DNA of 64,000 nt, taken from Panaeolus papilionaceus. Taxonomy: Eukaryota > Basidiomycota > Agaricomycetes > Agaricales. The stretch covers positions 930,001 through 994,000 of the forward strand of contig JADNRZ010000018.1 in assembly GCA_015501605.1 (NCBI GenBank). The letters run 5' to 3'. Both the position numbers and the translations under genes were made by a program. Under the pieces are notes generated by a model. The model searched no databases, was not told where the DNA came from, and was given only the letters and a program-made list of their open reading frames with translations. Positions 21,581-32,425 of this stretch are shown here, piece after piece. Positions within the stretch are counted from its first letter, which is position 1; every line of letters begins with the position of its first letter.

Positions 21581-21890
21581 GGGGGGGCAGACGAACTTGG
21601 GGGCTGGGGAATAAGCCGCGAATCGGAATCAAGAGTTATGTATTCGTGAGTGAACTTTTAATCATGCCACTCCAACTTGTTTTTTCTTATTTTGAGCTAG
21701 GCCAAAAGCCCGAAGATGCATAACGGTATGGACTAGCTCAGCAAAATTTACGGCGATTGCTTATGACCCGCAAATCAAGATCTATTATCTCTGGTTTTCA
21801 CGACCCTGGCCGCCCTTTTGCTATATTAAGTGTGCCATTTCCGCCTTGAATACCTCAGAACCAACTTGTATCTCATTTACTACCTCCACC

Positions 21891-22772
21891 ATGAGCTCCC
21901 CTAACAACGACGGCAACAACCCATCAAGACGGCGAGGTATTGACTCTCTACAGCTCAATTTCATAGGTATTGACCGCCCTCCCAGATGATTTATATCGCG
22001 GCTATATACGACATCGACGACAGCTCCTCCGATCTCTGGCCTCTAGACCACCTCCAACCTCCAATGATGATCCTCGCTTTGAGGAAATGTACCAGACCAA
22101 CATGGCGAGAATCAACTGACAGGCCCGGCTACAACACCGTCGTAATCTCGCGATCCAAAGACTAGAAGATCTCCAGCTCCAAAGAACCCAGCAATGTGGG
22201 TGCGTCAATGGTAGCATTCTTCCTATGGGACCTCCCCCCCAGCAGTCCCTGCCATTGCAATCAGCGTCGGCGGAAGTGTTGCCCTTCAAACAGCTGTTGA
22301 TGTCCCCCACCCCCTTATGAACCCCTCCCCCCTTTGAATTCCGACCATTGGATTTGTCAACCCGAGAGACCGATTACCAGCATACCGGAAGAACACCCCA
22401 TTCCAACCCTCCATCACATATTTGGATTGGAGGTACCCCAATTCGCCAATGTGTTTCTATTGAAGGAACCACCAAATGAACGCCAATGGAGTCACTCAGG
22501 TTGAAGAGTCTGAGGATGAGGAAGAGACCAACGACCAACACGCCTCCGGCCCCAATCAACCGGATGAATCATCCAGCACACCATCCACCCATCAGTCTGA
22601 CTCTGACACCGACGACTCTTACACTACTGACAAAGATATGCCTGGTCTTCTGACTGCCAGTGAGGAATCCGACTCTGACATGGTTGATGAGCTTGACTCT
22701 GACACCGACGGACCCCCAATTAGCTCATCCCCTGAGGCCTCCGATGAATCTGACTCTGACATGGAGGATTAG
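21891..22772 (+). pseudogene. Decayed small KDZ cargo gene with acidic C-terminus
   Basis: A TATA-like CTATATTAAG (21821-21830) precedes the ATG at 21891. Exon 1 (MSSPNNDGNNPSRRR) splices at 21937 (GTATTG...CCCAG) to exon 2 at 21986, which reads DDLYRGYIRHRRQLLRSLAS and continues as a plausible protein through an in-frame TGA (22117-22119) to another TGA (22318-22320). A separate frame, 22476-22772, encodes an acidic Ser-Asp tail (repeated ESDSDM and SDTD) that may be its C-terminus after a frameshift or a lost intron. I do not recognise the family. The TGA sits where an Arg codon would fit the context. Confidence 0.5.
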
Positions 22773-23619
22773 ACAAAGTTATAGTAATACTTGCCTTAGA
22801 ATTGACAAAAGCTCAATAGAATTTCAATAGAATTAAACCCCCTCTCTCTAGATACTAATAGACAGCTCCATATTATTCATATAGTTTAATATTAAAAACC
22901 CCAGTAAATAAGTTATTTAAAATAAATCTCTTCAAACTTTTGATCGGGGTACTGTTAGACTGAGTAATTACTGATGCCCTGGAACCGAGAATTTTTTTTT
23001 TTACCCATTGGCCTAAACTGGACTATGTATCCATCAATTCCCTAATATTGGACCATGGGCAAATTTCTAACCGATGAGAAGTTACAGGAACAGAAACTCG
23101 CTAATTTTAAGAGACAAATTTCAACCTACAATTCAAGGACCGAATGTGCTGCTTTCTGGTCCAATCGCCTAACAGAATATATTGGGTTGTCGGATGAACC
23201 AGTTTGTCCGTTGGGTTCTAAAGCTGGATGACTCAAAGACGGAGAACACAAATACATGTAATTGGCGCTGAAAAATACCCATACCGGTTAGCGGCGGTAA
23301 CCTGCCAGTGTGGAGTACCCTCGTTCATCACTAGACACACGGTTGAATGGGCAATTTGGATTAGTCAAAGGCAGATCAAAGGCAAGATGAAAAACTTGCT
23401 TCAACAATCCAGGTAGTTGGCGGAAAGTATGATTAATGTAATATAGAAAAAGTAATATACACAAGCAGAAAAAGTGTTCGACTGCAAGTCAAAGCTGAGA
23501 TCAAGACTGAAATGAAGAATATAATAATACACATGTACAAGACTGGGGACTGTTAATGTCGACTCAATTGAAGGACAATGCAACACAACAAAATATAAGA
23601 CGCTGCATGTACACCTTGA
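22773..23619. other. No gene seen
   Basis: AT-rich spacer between the acidic gene and the repeat downstream of TET/JBP. It includes a T-run at 22992-23001. Nothing with protein character is seen on either strand. Confidence 0.5.
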
Positions 23620-23828
23620 AGTCAAAACAGTGAGGTTCATGAAGAACCAGCAGTCTTGCCTATTAGAGTCAAATCGATGACATTCGTGAGGAACCCACCG
23701 CCTTGCCTATCAAAGTCGAATCAGTGACATTTGTGAAGAACCAGCAGTCTTGCCTTTCAAAGTCAAATTGGTTTCACTCATGAAGAACCTGTAGGTCTGA
23801 CTGATAAAATTCAATTTCTTTAACATAA
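23620..23828. repeat. 47-bp tandem repeat downstream of the TET/JBP gene
   Basis: Units start at 23641, 23688, 23735 and 23782 (exact 47-bp spacing), each beginning GAAGAACC-like and containing CTTGCCTATCAAAGTCAAAT variants. A partial unit precedes them at about 23620. The repeat lies in the 3' flank of TET/JBP. No function is evident. Confidence 0.85.
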
Positions 23829-23881
23829 GTCAGAGATTTATTGAGAAATTTATATACATATTGATTTTATCTCAAAACGAA

Positions 23882-25397
23882 TCATGATATTTTACGCCAA
23901 AGTGCAAGGCCCCATTCCCATCGGCAGGCTTGTGTTTCTACAAATTCTAACTTTCCCTGAACAGACAAACCTGCTTTGAATGATTGCATGGTTTGGAAAC
24001 CATGATCTACCCACCGAAACAATCCTCCAGCTGTATAAGCTGTGAATGAATATCGAGTTTCTGAGGAGCCAATTCTGGTATTGCTGTGGGCGATGAGGGC
24101 GGAAGGAAATAAGATGGTGGATCCAGGGGGGAATTCAATTACCAGGCCGCAGTCCCACAGAACAAGGTGTCCACCTCTAGTGTGGTCGAATTTACCAAGT
24201 GCTGTTAATGCACACCAACCAAATGGTAGATTGGCAAAGTCGGTATGCGGAAAGCATATGGTGCTAGGTCCCAGATTATAGTTGACAGCAGAGAAGACGC
24301 CCTGTTGAAAGGGCCCTTTCAGCCGTGGATTGCTAGCCAGGAGCTTCTCTTGAGTATTGCTGTAGTACTCATAGAGTTTTGGTGCCCAGGACGCAAGCAC
24401 TGCTGTTGGCGTTTCAGACACAAGTAGCATCTAATCAGCATTTGTCCATCTATCTTTATATTGATGGTACATACAGGAAGTGAATCCCGAAATTCTCTTG
24501 AATGGCTCTGAGTGTTTAACTCTTGAACGATTTCCTCATTCCGCCTCGAATTTCGAAGGGGGGTGGGTTTGGTTTGACCCCCACCATATGAGATACCAGA
24601 TCGGAGGGTTGGAAATCGACCTCTTCGGTGGCCATGTAAGACCTCATCTGGATTAAATCGGCATCTCAATCGAGCGGCTGCAAGGAGGTTGACTGCTTCA
24701 TCAACCACAGGATCCCAGTTTTCAGGTGTATCGACTTGTCCTGCCAGAACGCCAAACACCCGACCTTTTGAATCTAACAACGGCTTTGATGTGCTAAAAC
24801 CATATTATATATGAAAATGAAAGGATTTATTTCTAATATACAATGGACGTACCGTCCGTCCCACTCTACCAATGTAAATCCTAAACTACCTTCACCATGA
24901 CCGACAAGATCCCCAAGCTCGTAAACTCTCTTCTCCTCAAATTTAGATTTCCCGCCAATATAGCTTCCTTTTGTAGTAGGGCCCTCAGCAACGTCATTCC
25001 CGGCTTGGACTGGTGGATTAGCGAGAACGTGTTTCTGTACGGCTTCGGGTCGAGCCTGTACCAGGCCTTCTTCCTGCGCTCTCGCAATGCGCTTTTTCTT
25101 CCGGTTTTCGTGGCTTTTTATCTTCTTCGCCTTTCTCCGCCTTTCGGTTTTATTGTCTTTTTTTTCTGGGATTGAATTGGAATCAAGTGGTGGGTGGAAC
25201 GTAGTTGGTTCGGTGAAGGGGATCTCAGAAGGTACTGGGCTTCTGCTCCGCGAAGATTCTGGGGATGATAGCGGGGAAAGCGAGAAGAGGTGATAGAGAT
25301 TGTCGGCTGGCATATCAAGCATCTCTGCCTCTGTAACATGCTGGGCGATCTGCTCAATATCAAAGGATGGGGAGTTAGCGTGTATGGCGTTGTCCAT
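23882..25397 (-). CDS. TET/JBP family 2-oxoglutarate/Fe(II) dioxygenase (putative 5-methylcytosine oxidase)
   Basis: Three exons: 25397-24853, 24793-24475 and 24430-23882. The introns are 24852-24794 (GTACGT...TTTTAG) and 24474-24431 (GTATGT...CTGATTAG). The joined length is 1,413 nt, or 470 codons plus a stop, with no internal stop. The N-terminal third is Ser/Pro- and Lys/Arg-rich, suggesting a nuclear protein. Family blocks follow: RRGRFPTLRSGISYGGGQTK, NYNLGPSTICFPHTDFANLP, FDHTRGGHLVLWDCGLVIEF and ETRYSFTAYTAGGLFRWV. The iron ligands H and D of HTD (codons near 24246 and 24240), the distal H of IAHSN and the 2OG-binding R of ETRYSF are all present. The family oxidises 5-methylcytosine or thymine in DNA. 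Its place beside KDZ transposase matches known fungal KDZ elements. An ATG at 25500 with an extra intron is an alternative start. Confidence 0.88.
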
Positions 25398-26365
25398 GGT
25401 GATGGTGGATGAGAGATAACGGTAGGAATGCCTTACCTTTTTCAGATTGTCTGGAACGCGATTCACAGGGGATACCTCGATGATTTCCAAAAATATCCAT
25501 ATATCTGGAGGAACCTGTTATCGACTATTTGAGCGAGGTCAGGTGGAGAAGCGTATCTGCGTCATTCTGGCAGCCATAAGTAGGCAATTTCTGACAATTT
25601 CGGCTTAAAACTGCGCATAGAAAAATAGCAAATTCATTGATTTATCTTTGATTTAGGGAATATACCTGCTAAAATCTGTTTAAAATGACGCTCCTCCCCA
25701 AATCGTCCACGCTCTCTGCCATGACCCGAAACTTGCCATCGCTCACTACACCCATACCTCCACTGTAACCTCACGTCATCTACATACATCTGATCGCAAC
25801 TAGGATCATCAATGTATCGAAATTTGCGTCTACGTGGTCGTCCCAGGTGATCAGCGAACACATCAGACGATAGAAATAATAAAGCCTTGCCTGACTTCAA
25901 TGGTGCCCTTCTATCACCACGCCGTGGCGTCTGCTTTCAAGGTCCTCGTTGCAGAGTTATATAAATATTAGAGCACGCAAGAAAAGACGGAAATATGTAG
26001 AGGGTTGGTGGTGGAACGAAGGAAAGAAACACGCTTCTCACCGGATCTGAAGTCTGGGTAAAGGGGTAGATCGTATTCCCGTGCCCGAGTATTAATCTGG
26101 ACCCCTCACCCATCGTTTCAGTTCTCGGTTTGGTAGCCCAGTGAGTATATATTCCCGTGCCCGAGTATTTTCCTACACTGCGCTACCTGGATCATGGTTG
26201 GGGTGGAGGGTAGGTTTGCCTTAGACCGATAAGTGTTTGTTGATTCGGGTCGCCTCTACCCTAGCGTCACATCATCACGTGAGCTTTCCTTGGTTGGTTT
26301 GTTTCAAGTTGAAGTTCAAACATCAACGCTTCGACCTCCAGTCCCCTCACTCCTCAATCACTCCT
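25398..26365. promoter_or_regulatory. Divergent intergenic region between TET/JBP and KDZ transposase
   Basis: Just under 1 kb separates the two divergent starts, so their promoters must lie here. A 20-bp direct repeat TATTCCCGTGCCCGAGTATT occurs at 26074-26093 and 26150-26169, about 200-290 bp upstream of the transposase ATG. It is a candidate shared regulatory site. The minus-strand frame 25634-25900 (88 codons) has no supporting features. Confidence 0.5.
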
Positions 26366-29300
26366 ATGAATTCTTCTGCATCTAATCGTGTCAATAAACG
26401 CACTCGGGACGCCAGGGAAGGGGGCTCCTCTCATGTTACAATACCTTTTGGCGACGACAAGTATCGCTCGGTCGACGCTCGGGAAGGAAAGCTCCTTAAA
26501 CACGGTCCTCATGGTGGTTTCATGACCACTGATCCCAGGTCAACGACCAAGATAGAGTCGAATGAAGCGTGGAATAACACTACGGAATGGGAGCTGCTGG
26601 ATGACTCCGAGTTTGCACTGGACCCCAATGAAGCACTGTACCTGCAGGCGCTCAATGCCGACATAATGGAGGAGGACCCACAATGCTTGCCAAACGACGA
26701 AGAAAAGAAGAAAAAGCAGAGGTCCAATGTATCGGTACGTACCATCCATCTATTCCATTCACCGCTTCTTCTAACAGTATGATATACTTTTAGTAGAAAC
26801 GGCCCCATCGTGTCTGGAAGGAGACCTGCTGGTCATGCTACCTTGATGAGATACTTCGGGGTGCTGGCCGTGCGGATTTTACACAGATGAAAGAATGCCC
26901 AGACTGTGTCTCATCCAAGAAGCAGGATATCGGGGCAGCGCTCTATCGGTGTAGCTCAGAGTGCTTCTTGCAAGACCTCACTTGCAAGTTGTGTTGTGTT
27001 CACCAACATCGCCGTCTTCCTTTTCATAGAGTGGAGGTAAGTCCCATCTCTATGGCTCGTTTACTGCACATACTTATCTGTATTACACAGAAATGGACTG
27101 GCTCTAGCTTTGTTCCTGTATCCCTTAGCTCCCTCAGTCTCAAGATTGTCCTAAACCACAGCAGCCTGTATTGCGCAGCGCCAATCCCCTGTCATCAATC
27201 CTTGCTCATATTTCACACCAATGGCATTCACGAATGCAATATCCATTACTGTGGCTGTGGTCGAGGTGAACCCCAGCATATCCAGCTCCTTAGGAGACAG
27301 CTATACCCCGCTAGCCAGCTCATCATCAAAACATGTGTAACCTTTGAACTACTCGACCATCTACATAAACTTTCCCTCACCACCAAATCCTCCTTATATG
27401 ACTTCTACCACGGTTTAGAGAGGCTGACGGACAATACCGGGCTTCAAAAATCGCCCTCCCGTTACCGAGAGCTTTTCCGAGTTTTCATGCAATGGAAGCA
27501 CCTTATGTTGCTGAAGTGGGGAGGCAGAGGACACGATCCAGGGGGTCCAGATGAGACCAAGCCGGGAGAGCTGGCAATCCAGTGCCCTTCCTGTCCCATT
27601 CCTGGTGTCAACATGATGGAGGGACGTCGATTTTCACCAGAAAAGTGGTAAGTTCGACCATCCTATGATCTGTTCCCGCTCTCACCGATCCATAGGTTTC
27701 TTAACACCGCTTTTGTCTGTATGGACGCGAACTTCCGGCTCAAAAATCGCCTTGTGTCGAACTATGACCAGAGCCCTGGTTTAGGAATGGGTTGGGCCTA
27801 CCTAGTTGAGCGAGAGCCCTATGAGCGCTATATTCTCAATCGCGCCAACGACGCCGATGTAGGTGGTTTAAATTTTTTACGTACGTCATTTATCTAACCG
27901 ATATCTTGCTCTAAATTATAGGTAAGCTCCTGTGTTGGCTTTCAGGCAATGGCCCAGGCGAACACGCGGTTTTCTACAGGGTTAAGATATACAGGGGTTG
28001 GGGGTGTTTTCTGTGCTCGGTCAGAGATGGTGATGCCCCAGGGGATGGGAAGTTTGGTCAAGGGAGAAAGGTATGTGGTTTCGGCAGACTTTTTATCGCT
28101 GCCTTCAAACCATTCACAAATTTTATTAGATACTCAAATATGGATTACATCTTCGGATCCGCGGTGCAGGGATTTAAAAATCTACCCGCCATTCTAATCA
28201 GCTACGATATTTCTTGCCAATGGTCCATTAATCTGGCGAAGAGAATGTCTGAAGATGATTGGCCAGCAGCATTCGCCATTCCTCCCTCCACTCGGATCAT
28301 TCCTGCCGTCCCAAAACTTCACGAAGCTGCACACGAGACCGCCAACCACCAAGTTTTTTCTCTCCATTACATTGAAGGTGCAGCAGAGATAGACGGAGAG
28401 GTCCCTGAGAGGGTATGGGGTGCAAACAATGAGATTGGAAAGTCCACATCTGGCCAAGCGCCAGGAAACCGTAACGACAACATCGACAACAACTTCAGCT
28501 TCTGGAATTACGAGAAACTCATCGAGCTTGGCCATGCGGTTCTTCGTCGATACTGGTCATCGCTGGCCACCCGAAACATGCATTGTGAAGCCCATAGGGG
28601 TCTCTCGGAAAATGTCGGCGCAGTACTCGTGAAGAAGTGGGAGAGCGTCTGCTGTGAGTGGGATGCAGACAGGTCAACTCCAAAGAAGGCCAAAAACCCT
28701 TATGAAAACCCAGAACAGGTGGCCAGTAAGTTCTCTTTCCTTTCATATTATCTCATGCTCACAACTCTTGTAGCTATGACAGAGGCTGAGGTGAAGAAGG
28801 AGCTTGCGGAGGAGGAGGAGGAGAGGATAAAGAATGGAGGGGTTTCATACCATGAAACCCCTGCATCCACGTTTGTGTCAGCAGCGATAGAAATTGAGGA
28901 TTTACAGTATGTGATGGTGTTATTTTCATTTCTTATCTCTCTAATTCAATTTCGCCCAAAGACGAAAGATTTCGCAGTTTGCAAAAAACCATGTGGCAAA
29001 GTCAACTGCGACCCAGGCTGGCGGCCTAATAGAACAGCGAAACCAGCTCAAGTCAAGGATAAAGGCCTGGGAGGCCCTTCTCCCCATCTACATGCCCGGT
29101 TTACAGCAATTCCTGATGGATGGGTCGAAGAAATCTTCAGAACCAATCCATCTCGCCACCAATCCTGAGGACCACACCCTATGGCTACCATCTAAGATCA
29201 GTCAGGAACACCGCAAATCTGTGTGCACCCCCAACTTACACCAGATCGAGGAGCGTCTCCGAACTGCACAGTGCCAGAGCTCTTTGGAGAAAATTCGACA

Positions 29301-30195
29301 TGTCCTCCGTATCAAAAGTCGCCTCGCCAAATTCAAGTCCAAAAACATGCGCGGTCAAAGGGAGGGTTCCAGGTCTAGGGCCATCATCGAGAGGGTCCTT
29401 TCAAGAGCGAAGTCCTCAGCTGTGAGATACCGGCATGCAAGGGAAATGAAGCTCGCCCTTTCCGGACCAGGGGATTGGGAGAAGGAGCTTCAACCACTTC
29501 TCGACGATGACATCAGAAGCTATGACGACATCAAGAAGCCGAAGAAAACGGAACCACGAAAAGGGACGCTCACCGACGCACAGCTCGCAGAGCTTCATGC
29601 CAACCCCCCTCCAACAAATTCATCTCAAACGGAAGATTTCACCCTCCTTCCTCATGAACGCAATCCAAGGGATGGATCCGGAATTACAACCAACGAGCTA
29701 TCGTGGATTTGGGTTGGGAAGAAGCAGGTGTTGGAGGGAGCAGAGGGCGACGCGATTTTGATGGCGGAGTGGGCAAAGAGTCGGGCAAGGTCGAAGAGGT
29801 CTGAAGAAGAGTTGATGCTGTTAAAGGAGGAAATGCGGCGAATTCTTGCTTATTTGGAGTGGAGGGCAAAGTGGTGGCTTTCAAGAGCAACTCTTCGGCA
29901 TATCTCTGTGGATTCTCGACTTAGGGAGGCTTTGTCAGCATACAGCACCACCCGCGCTAATCACCTCCGACATTTATCAGTAAAATTCAAGTCTATGTGG
30001 AAAGCCCCCCTCAGGAACTTCATTCGCGAAAACACAACCATGACTCTCAATGGTATTCTGCTGGAGCTGGATGCAGACTCGGAATGCCAAAAGTCGGGTC
30101 TTCAAAGGGAATTATCTGATGAGGAGGGGGTTGAGGATGACGGGCAGCCTCCTACCCAGGCGTTACTGGAAGAGGAAAGCTTCGCGAGTGTTTAA
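26366..30195 (+). CDS. KDZ transposase (CxC2-type zinc cluster plus RNase H-fold core)
   Basis: Eight exons: 26366-26734, 26797-27036, 27091-27647, 27696-27858, 27922-28070, 28130-28725, 28774-28906 and 28962-30195. They join to 3,441 nt (1,146 codons plus TAA) with no stop and GT...AG introns of 48-63 bp. The N-terminus is basic, then acidic. The Cys cluster (CPDCVSSKK...CSSECFLQDLTCKLCCVHQH) and NGIHECNIHYCGCG form the CxC2 module. The core has FLNTAFVCMDANFRLKNR (first Asp), YDISCQWSINLAKRM (second Asp), VPERVWGANNEIG, and the helical C-terminal half with LLPIYMPGLQQFL. It ends in an acidic tail. This enzyme would mobilise the surrounding element. The intact joined frame is strong evidence that the exon model is right. 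Exon borders come from splice signals alone. Confidence 0.92.
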
Positions 30196-30254
30196 ATGAG
30201 TGAAGAGAAGAGAAGAGATGCGAAAATACTTTTTATTATAATCGCCTTCACCTG

Positions 30255-31165
30255 TCTCTAGTTTAACCGAATATTATCCGACTTTCATTTCCTAATGCGT
30301 GCTTTCACTCTTCCAGCAACGCCTGGCACAAAACACGAGAAAACAAAAGGGTCGCGACACGGCTTGAACATGGCAATGTCAACAGAGCCTGAAATATTCG
30401 GCGATATCAGTAATTGACCCCATAAGTAATGTCACTCAAAAAAAAAGCACAGGCTGCAATATTTGTTGCGTCACGTCCAATTCCACTCGCATTTTACGTG
30501 TCTCAACATGAGCCAAAGGGCTAACATCACACCAGTCGTTGTTCCCAGTGTTGGGGGCGTCACGCTCCATTATGTCGGCCATTTCTTCAATCCTAAACTC
30601 CTCCAACCGCCTTTGGTCAATATGAGTTGCCTTGAATTGCCAGTTTGGTTGTGTATGAATCAAATGGTGCAATTCTTCTTTAAAGACCGTCTTCAAGAGC
30701 TGTACCTCACAGGTAAGAGCTTTAGTTGACATGATATGCCCAGGCATTAAGTGATGTGCATTAAGAACCACCGTGATCTCCTCCGAGTCACATTCAGTGA
30801 GGAGAGACTGTTGGGAAGGGTGACCCAATAATGAAGGGTCAGTCAAGAGCTTGAGAAAAAAGCCACCAGCTGCAACCTTCAGCTGTAAAAACATGTCCAA
30901 AATTTTATGAAAATGAGAGTTGTCCATTGATTCTTATCGAAGAGCAGTCCTATTGATATCTATCGATTCTAATCTATGAGAGCACCTCGGACAGCCACAA
31001 CAGGTCACATATGATATCGCCGAATATTTCAGGCTCCGTTGACGTTGCCATGTTCAAGCCGTGTCGCGACCCTTTTGTTTTCTTGTGTTTTGTGCCAGGC
31101 GTTGCTGGAAGAGTGAGAGGCCACTTTTGGAAATACAAGTCGCTTAAACCTCGGTTAAACTATAA
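30255..31165. mobile_element. Nested palindromic element within the KDZ element, enclosing one ORF
   Basis: Imperfect inverted arms of about 155 bp (30255-30410 and 31012-31165) share TAGTTTAACCGA, AACGCCTGGCACAAAACAC, GGGTCGCGACACGGCTTGAA and GAAATATTCGGCGATATCA blocks. A 163-codon minus-strand frame lies between them. It has no transposase of its own and resembles a Pack-type or fold-back element. The target duplication is not identified. Confidence 0.68.
30436..30927 (-). CDS. ORF inside the nested palindrome, unrecognised
   Basis: 163 codons, open between the arms. The sequence looks protein-like (LQLKVAAGGFFLKLLTDPSLL, EITVVLNAHHLMPGH, RRLEEFRIEEMADIMERDA), with balanced composition and no low complexity. 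I do not recognise it. The start is an ATG (MDNSHFHK) near the right arm. It may be a captured gene fragment. No partner gene is adjacent in the same orientation. Confidence 0.4.
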   Translation of the reverse strand: MDNSHFHKILDMFLQLKVAAGGFFLKLLTDPSLLGHPSQQSLLTECDSEEITVVLNAHHLMPGHIMSTKALTCEVQLLKTVFKEELHHLIHTQPNWQFKATHIDQRRLEEFRIEEMADIMERDAPNTGNNDWCDVSPLAHVETRKMRVELDVTQQILQPVLFF

Positions 31166-31481
31166 GGGTACGAGGGGGAGGATAGAATCTCGTATTTCTC
31201 TTTGATTATATTTCTCTTTCTCGACATTCTCTCTATTCTATTCTCTCTCACTTTCACATAGCCTTTCCTCTTCCAGCAGCGCCTGGGTAGGAGGCTGGAT
31301 GACGGGCTTGTGGATGACGACGGCGAAGAAATGTAAGGGAGATGTTGAATGGGGCAGGGTGCACTTTTTTTTGGGGAAACTAGAAAGGTCTGTTGTTTTC
31401 ACGGTTTTGTTTATTCGATTTCTAATTTTAAATTTCTCAGGAAACAGATGAGTCGCATTTTTTCAACCTCATAGCAGACCC
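31166..31481. other. Spacer with an inverted copy of the transposase 3' end
   Basis: Near 31262-31300 the sequence reads, inverted, like the transposase C-terminal coding end (compare CCTCCTACCCAGGCGTTACTGGAAGAGG at 30149-30176, split here to show similarity only). The rest is CT-rich with no gene. Confidence 0.45.
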
Positions 31482-32070
31482 CCATTCCCGACCCCCTACA
31501 ACATTGAAAATGGGTCATAATATTCATATTAAATCGTCTTTTCATGCTTACATCCCACCCCGCCGATTTCCCCCTGCCTGCCTCCCAAATCGTCTATTTA
31601 CCCCTATTTGATTATATTTCAACATTATCCAAACCCATCCCACTGAATCCTCCCATTCCCGACCTCCCACCATGTCGGAGATGGTTCCAATAATTATTAT
31701 CATATCCCGACCACCTGATTTCACCCTCCCCGCGCCCGATTCCACCCCTCGCCCTTTTTAATACCCTGCCCTTTTTAATACCCTGCCCTTTTTAATCCCC
31801 CCCCCCCCGCCCTTTTTAATTCCCCCCTGCCCGATTTCACCCCCCCCCCCCCCCCCCACCCTTTTTAATCCCCCGCCCGCCCCAGTAGCAATGTACCCTA
31901 TCCCGCCCTCTTATATTTGTAGTATTTACACTTGTTTACATACCCACCCAATAATATCTGACTGCCGACCTATTGCTTATTAAGACCCTCACTGTACAAG
32001 TATGGATTTGATACATACCCGGGGACTGTACAATTACAGTCCTGATATATGAAACTAGCGTCTATGGCTG
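31482..32070 (-). repeat. Right TIR of the KDZ element, C-rich on the plus strand
   Basis: Inverted copy of 17737-18352, ending ...CAGTCCTGATATATGAAACTAGCGTCTATGGCTG at 32070 (quoted in part). It includes the C-run near 31840-31857 that mirrors the G-run of the left TIR. The adjacent ATCTTCT is the duplicated target. Confidence 0.88.
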
Positions 32071-32414
32071 ATCTTCTGCCGTCCTAGTCCAGTCACTAGG
32101 AATTCCGTTCTTCTGATCTTTCTGTAGATCATAATATTGAGGGTCGTCTTGCTGGTAATCGTTCCAGTCTTGTTCGGGGTTCCGTCAACGTTTCGTACTT
32201 GTATGGGGGCGTCAAGGGGTGTTAAGGGGAAATGGTGAGATTGGGTGAATGATTGATCAATGAAGATTCCAGAGGCTCCGGAGTCAAGAAGTGCATGGGT
32301 GGAAAGGGGTTCGGCGGTTCTCTGAGTTTCACACAAGATAGTCACAGGGACAGAAATAGTTTCATTGTGAGCTATCAAAGCGGAACATACAGATATATAA
32401 GGGTCTGATGTCAA
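32071..32414 (-). pseudogene. N-terminal part of the G2 protease domain, 5' side of the KDZ insertion
   Basis: Encodes VCSALIAHNETISVPV, the catalytic LLDSGASGIFID and FLVTGLGRQK, then is cut by the KDZ element at 32070/32071. It continues at 17736. Confidence 0.88.
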
Positions 32415-32425
32415 GGCAGAGCCTT

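Larger units (their letters stand above)
17737..32070. mobile_element. 14.3-kb KDZ DNA transposon carrying transposase, TET/JBP and cargo genes
   Basis: It is inserted in the protease of G2. ATCTTCT is duplicated at 17730-17736 and 32071-32077 (8 bp with one mismatch: CATCTTCT/GATCTTCT). The ends CACCCTTTGAGGCTAGTTTC and, inverted, CAGCCATAGACGCTAGTTTC lead into ~600-bp TIRs with G-rich tracts. Inside, left to right: cargo gene C1 (minus), a decayed small acidic gene (plus), TET/JBP dioxygenase (minus), KDZ transposase (plus) and a nested palindromic element. KDZ elements carrying TET/JBP genes are known from basidiomycetes. The open transposase, paired TIRs and target duplication suggest a recent, possibly still competent copy. 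Confidence 0.9.

Noticed and set aside
25634..25900. 88-codon minus-strand ORF upstream of TET/JBP
   Set aside because: No motif, no splice context and it lies in the divergent promoter region.
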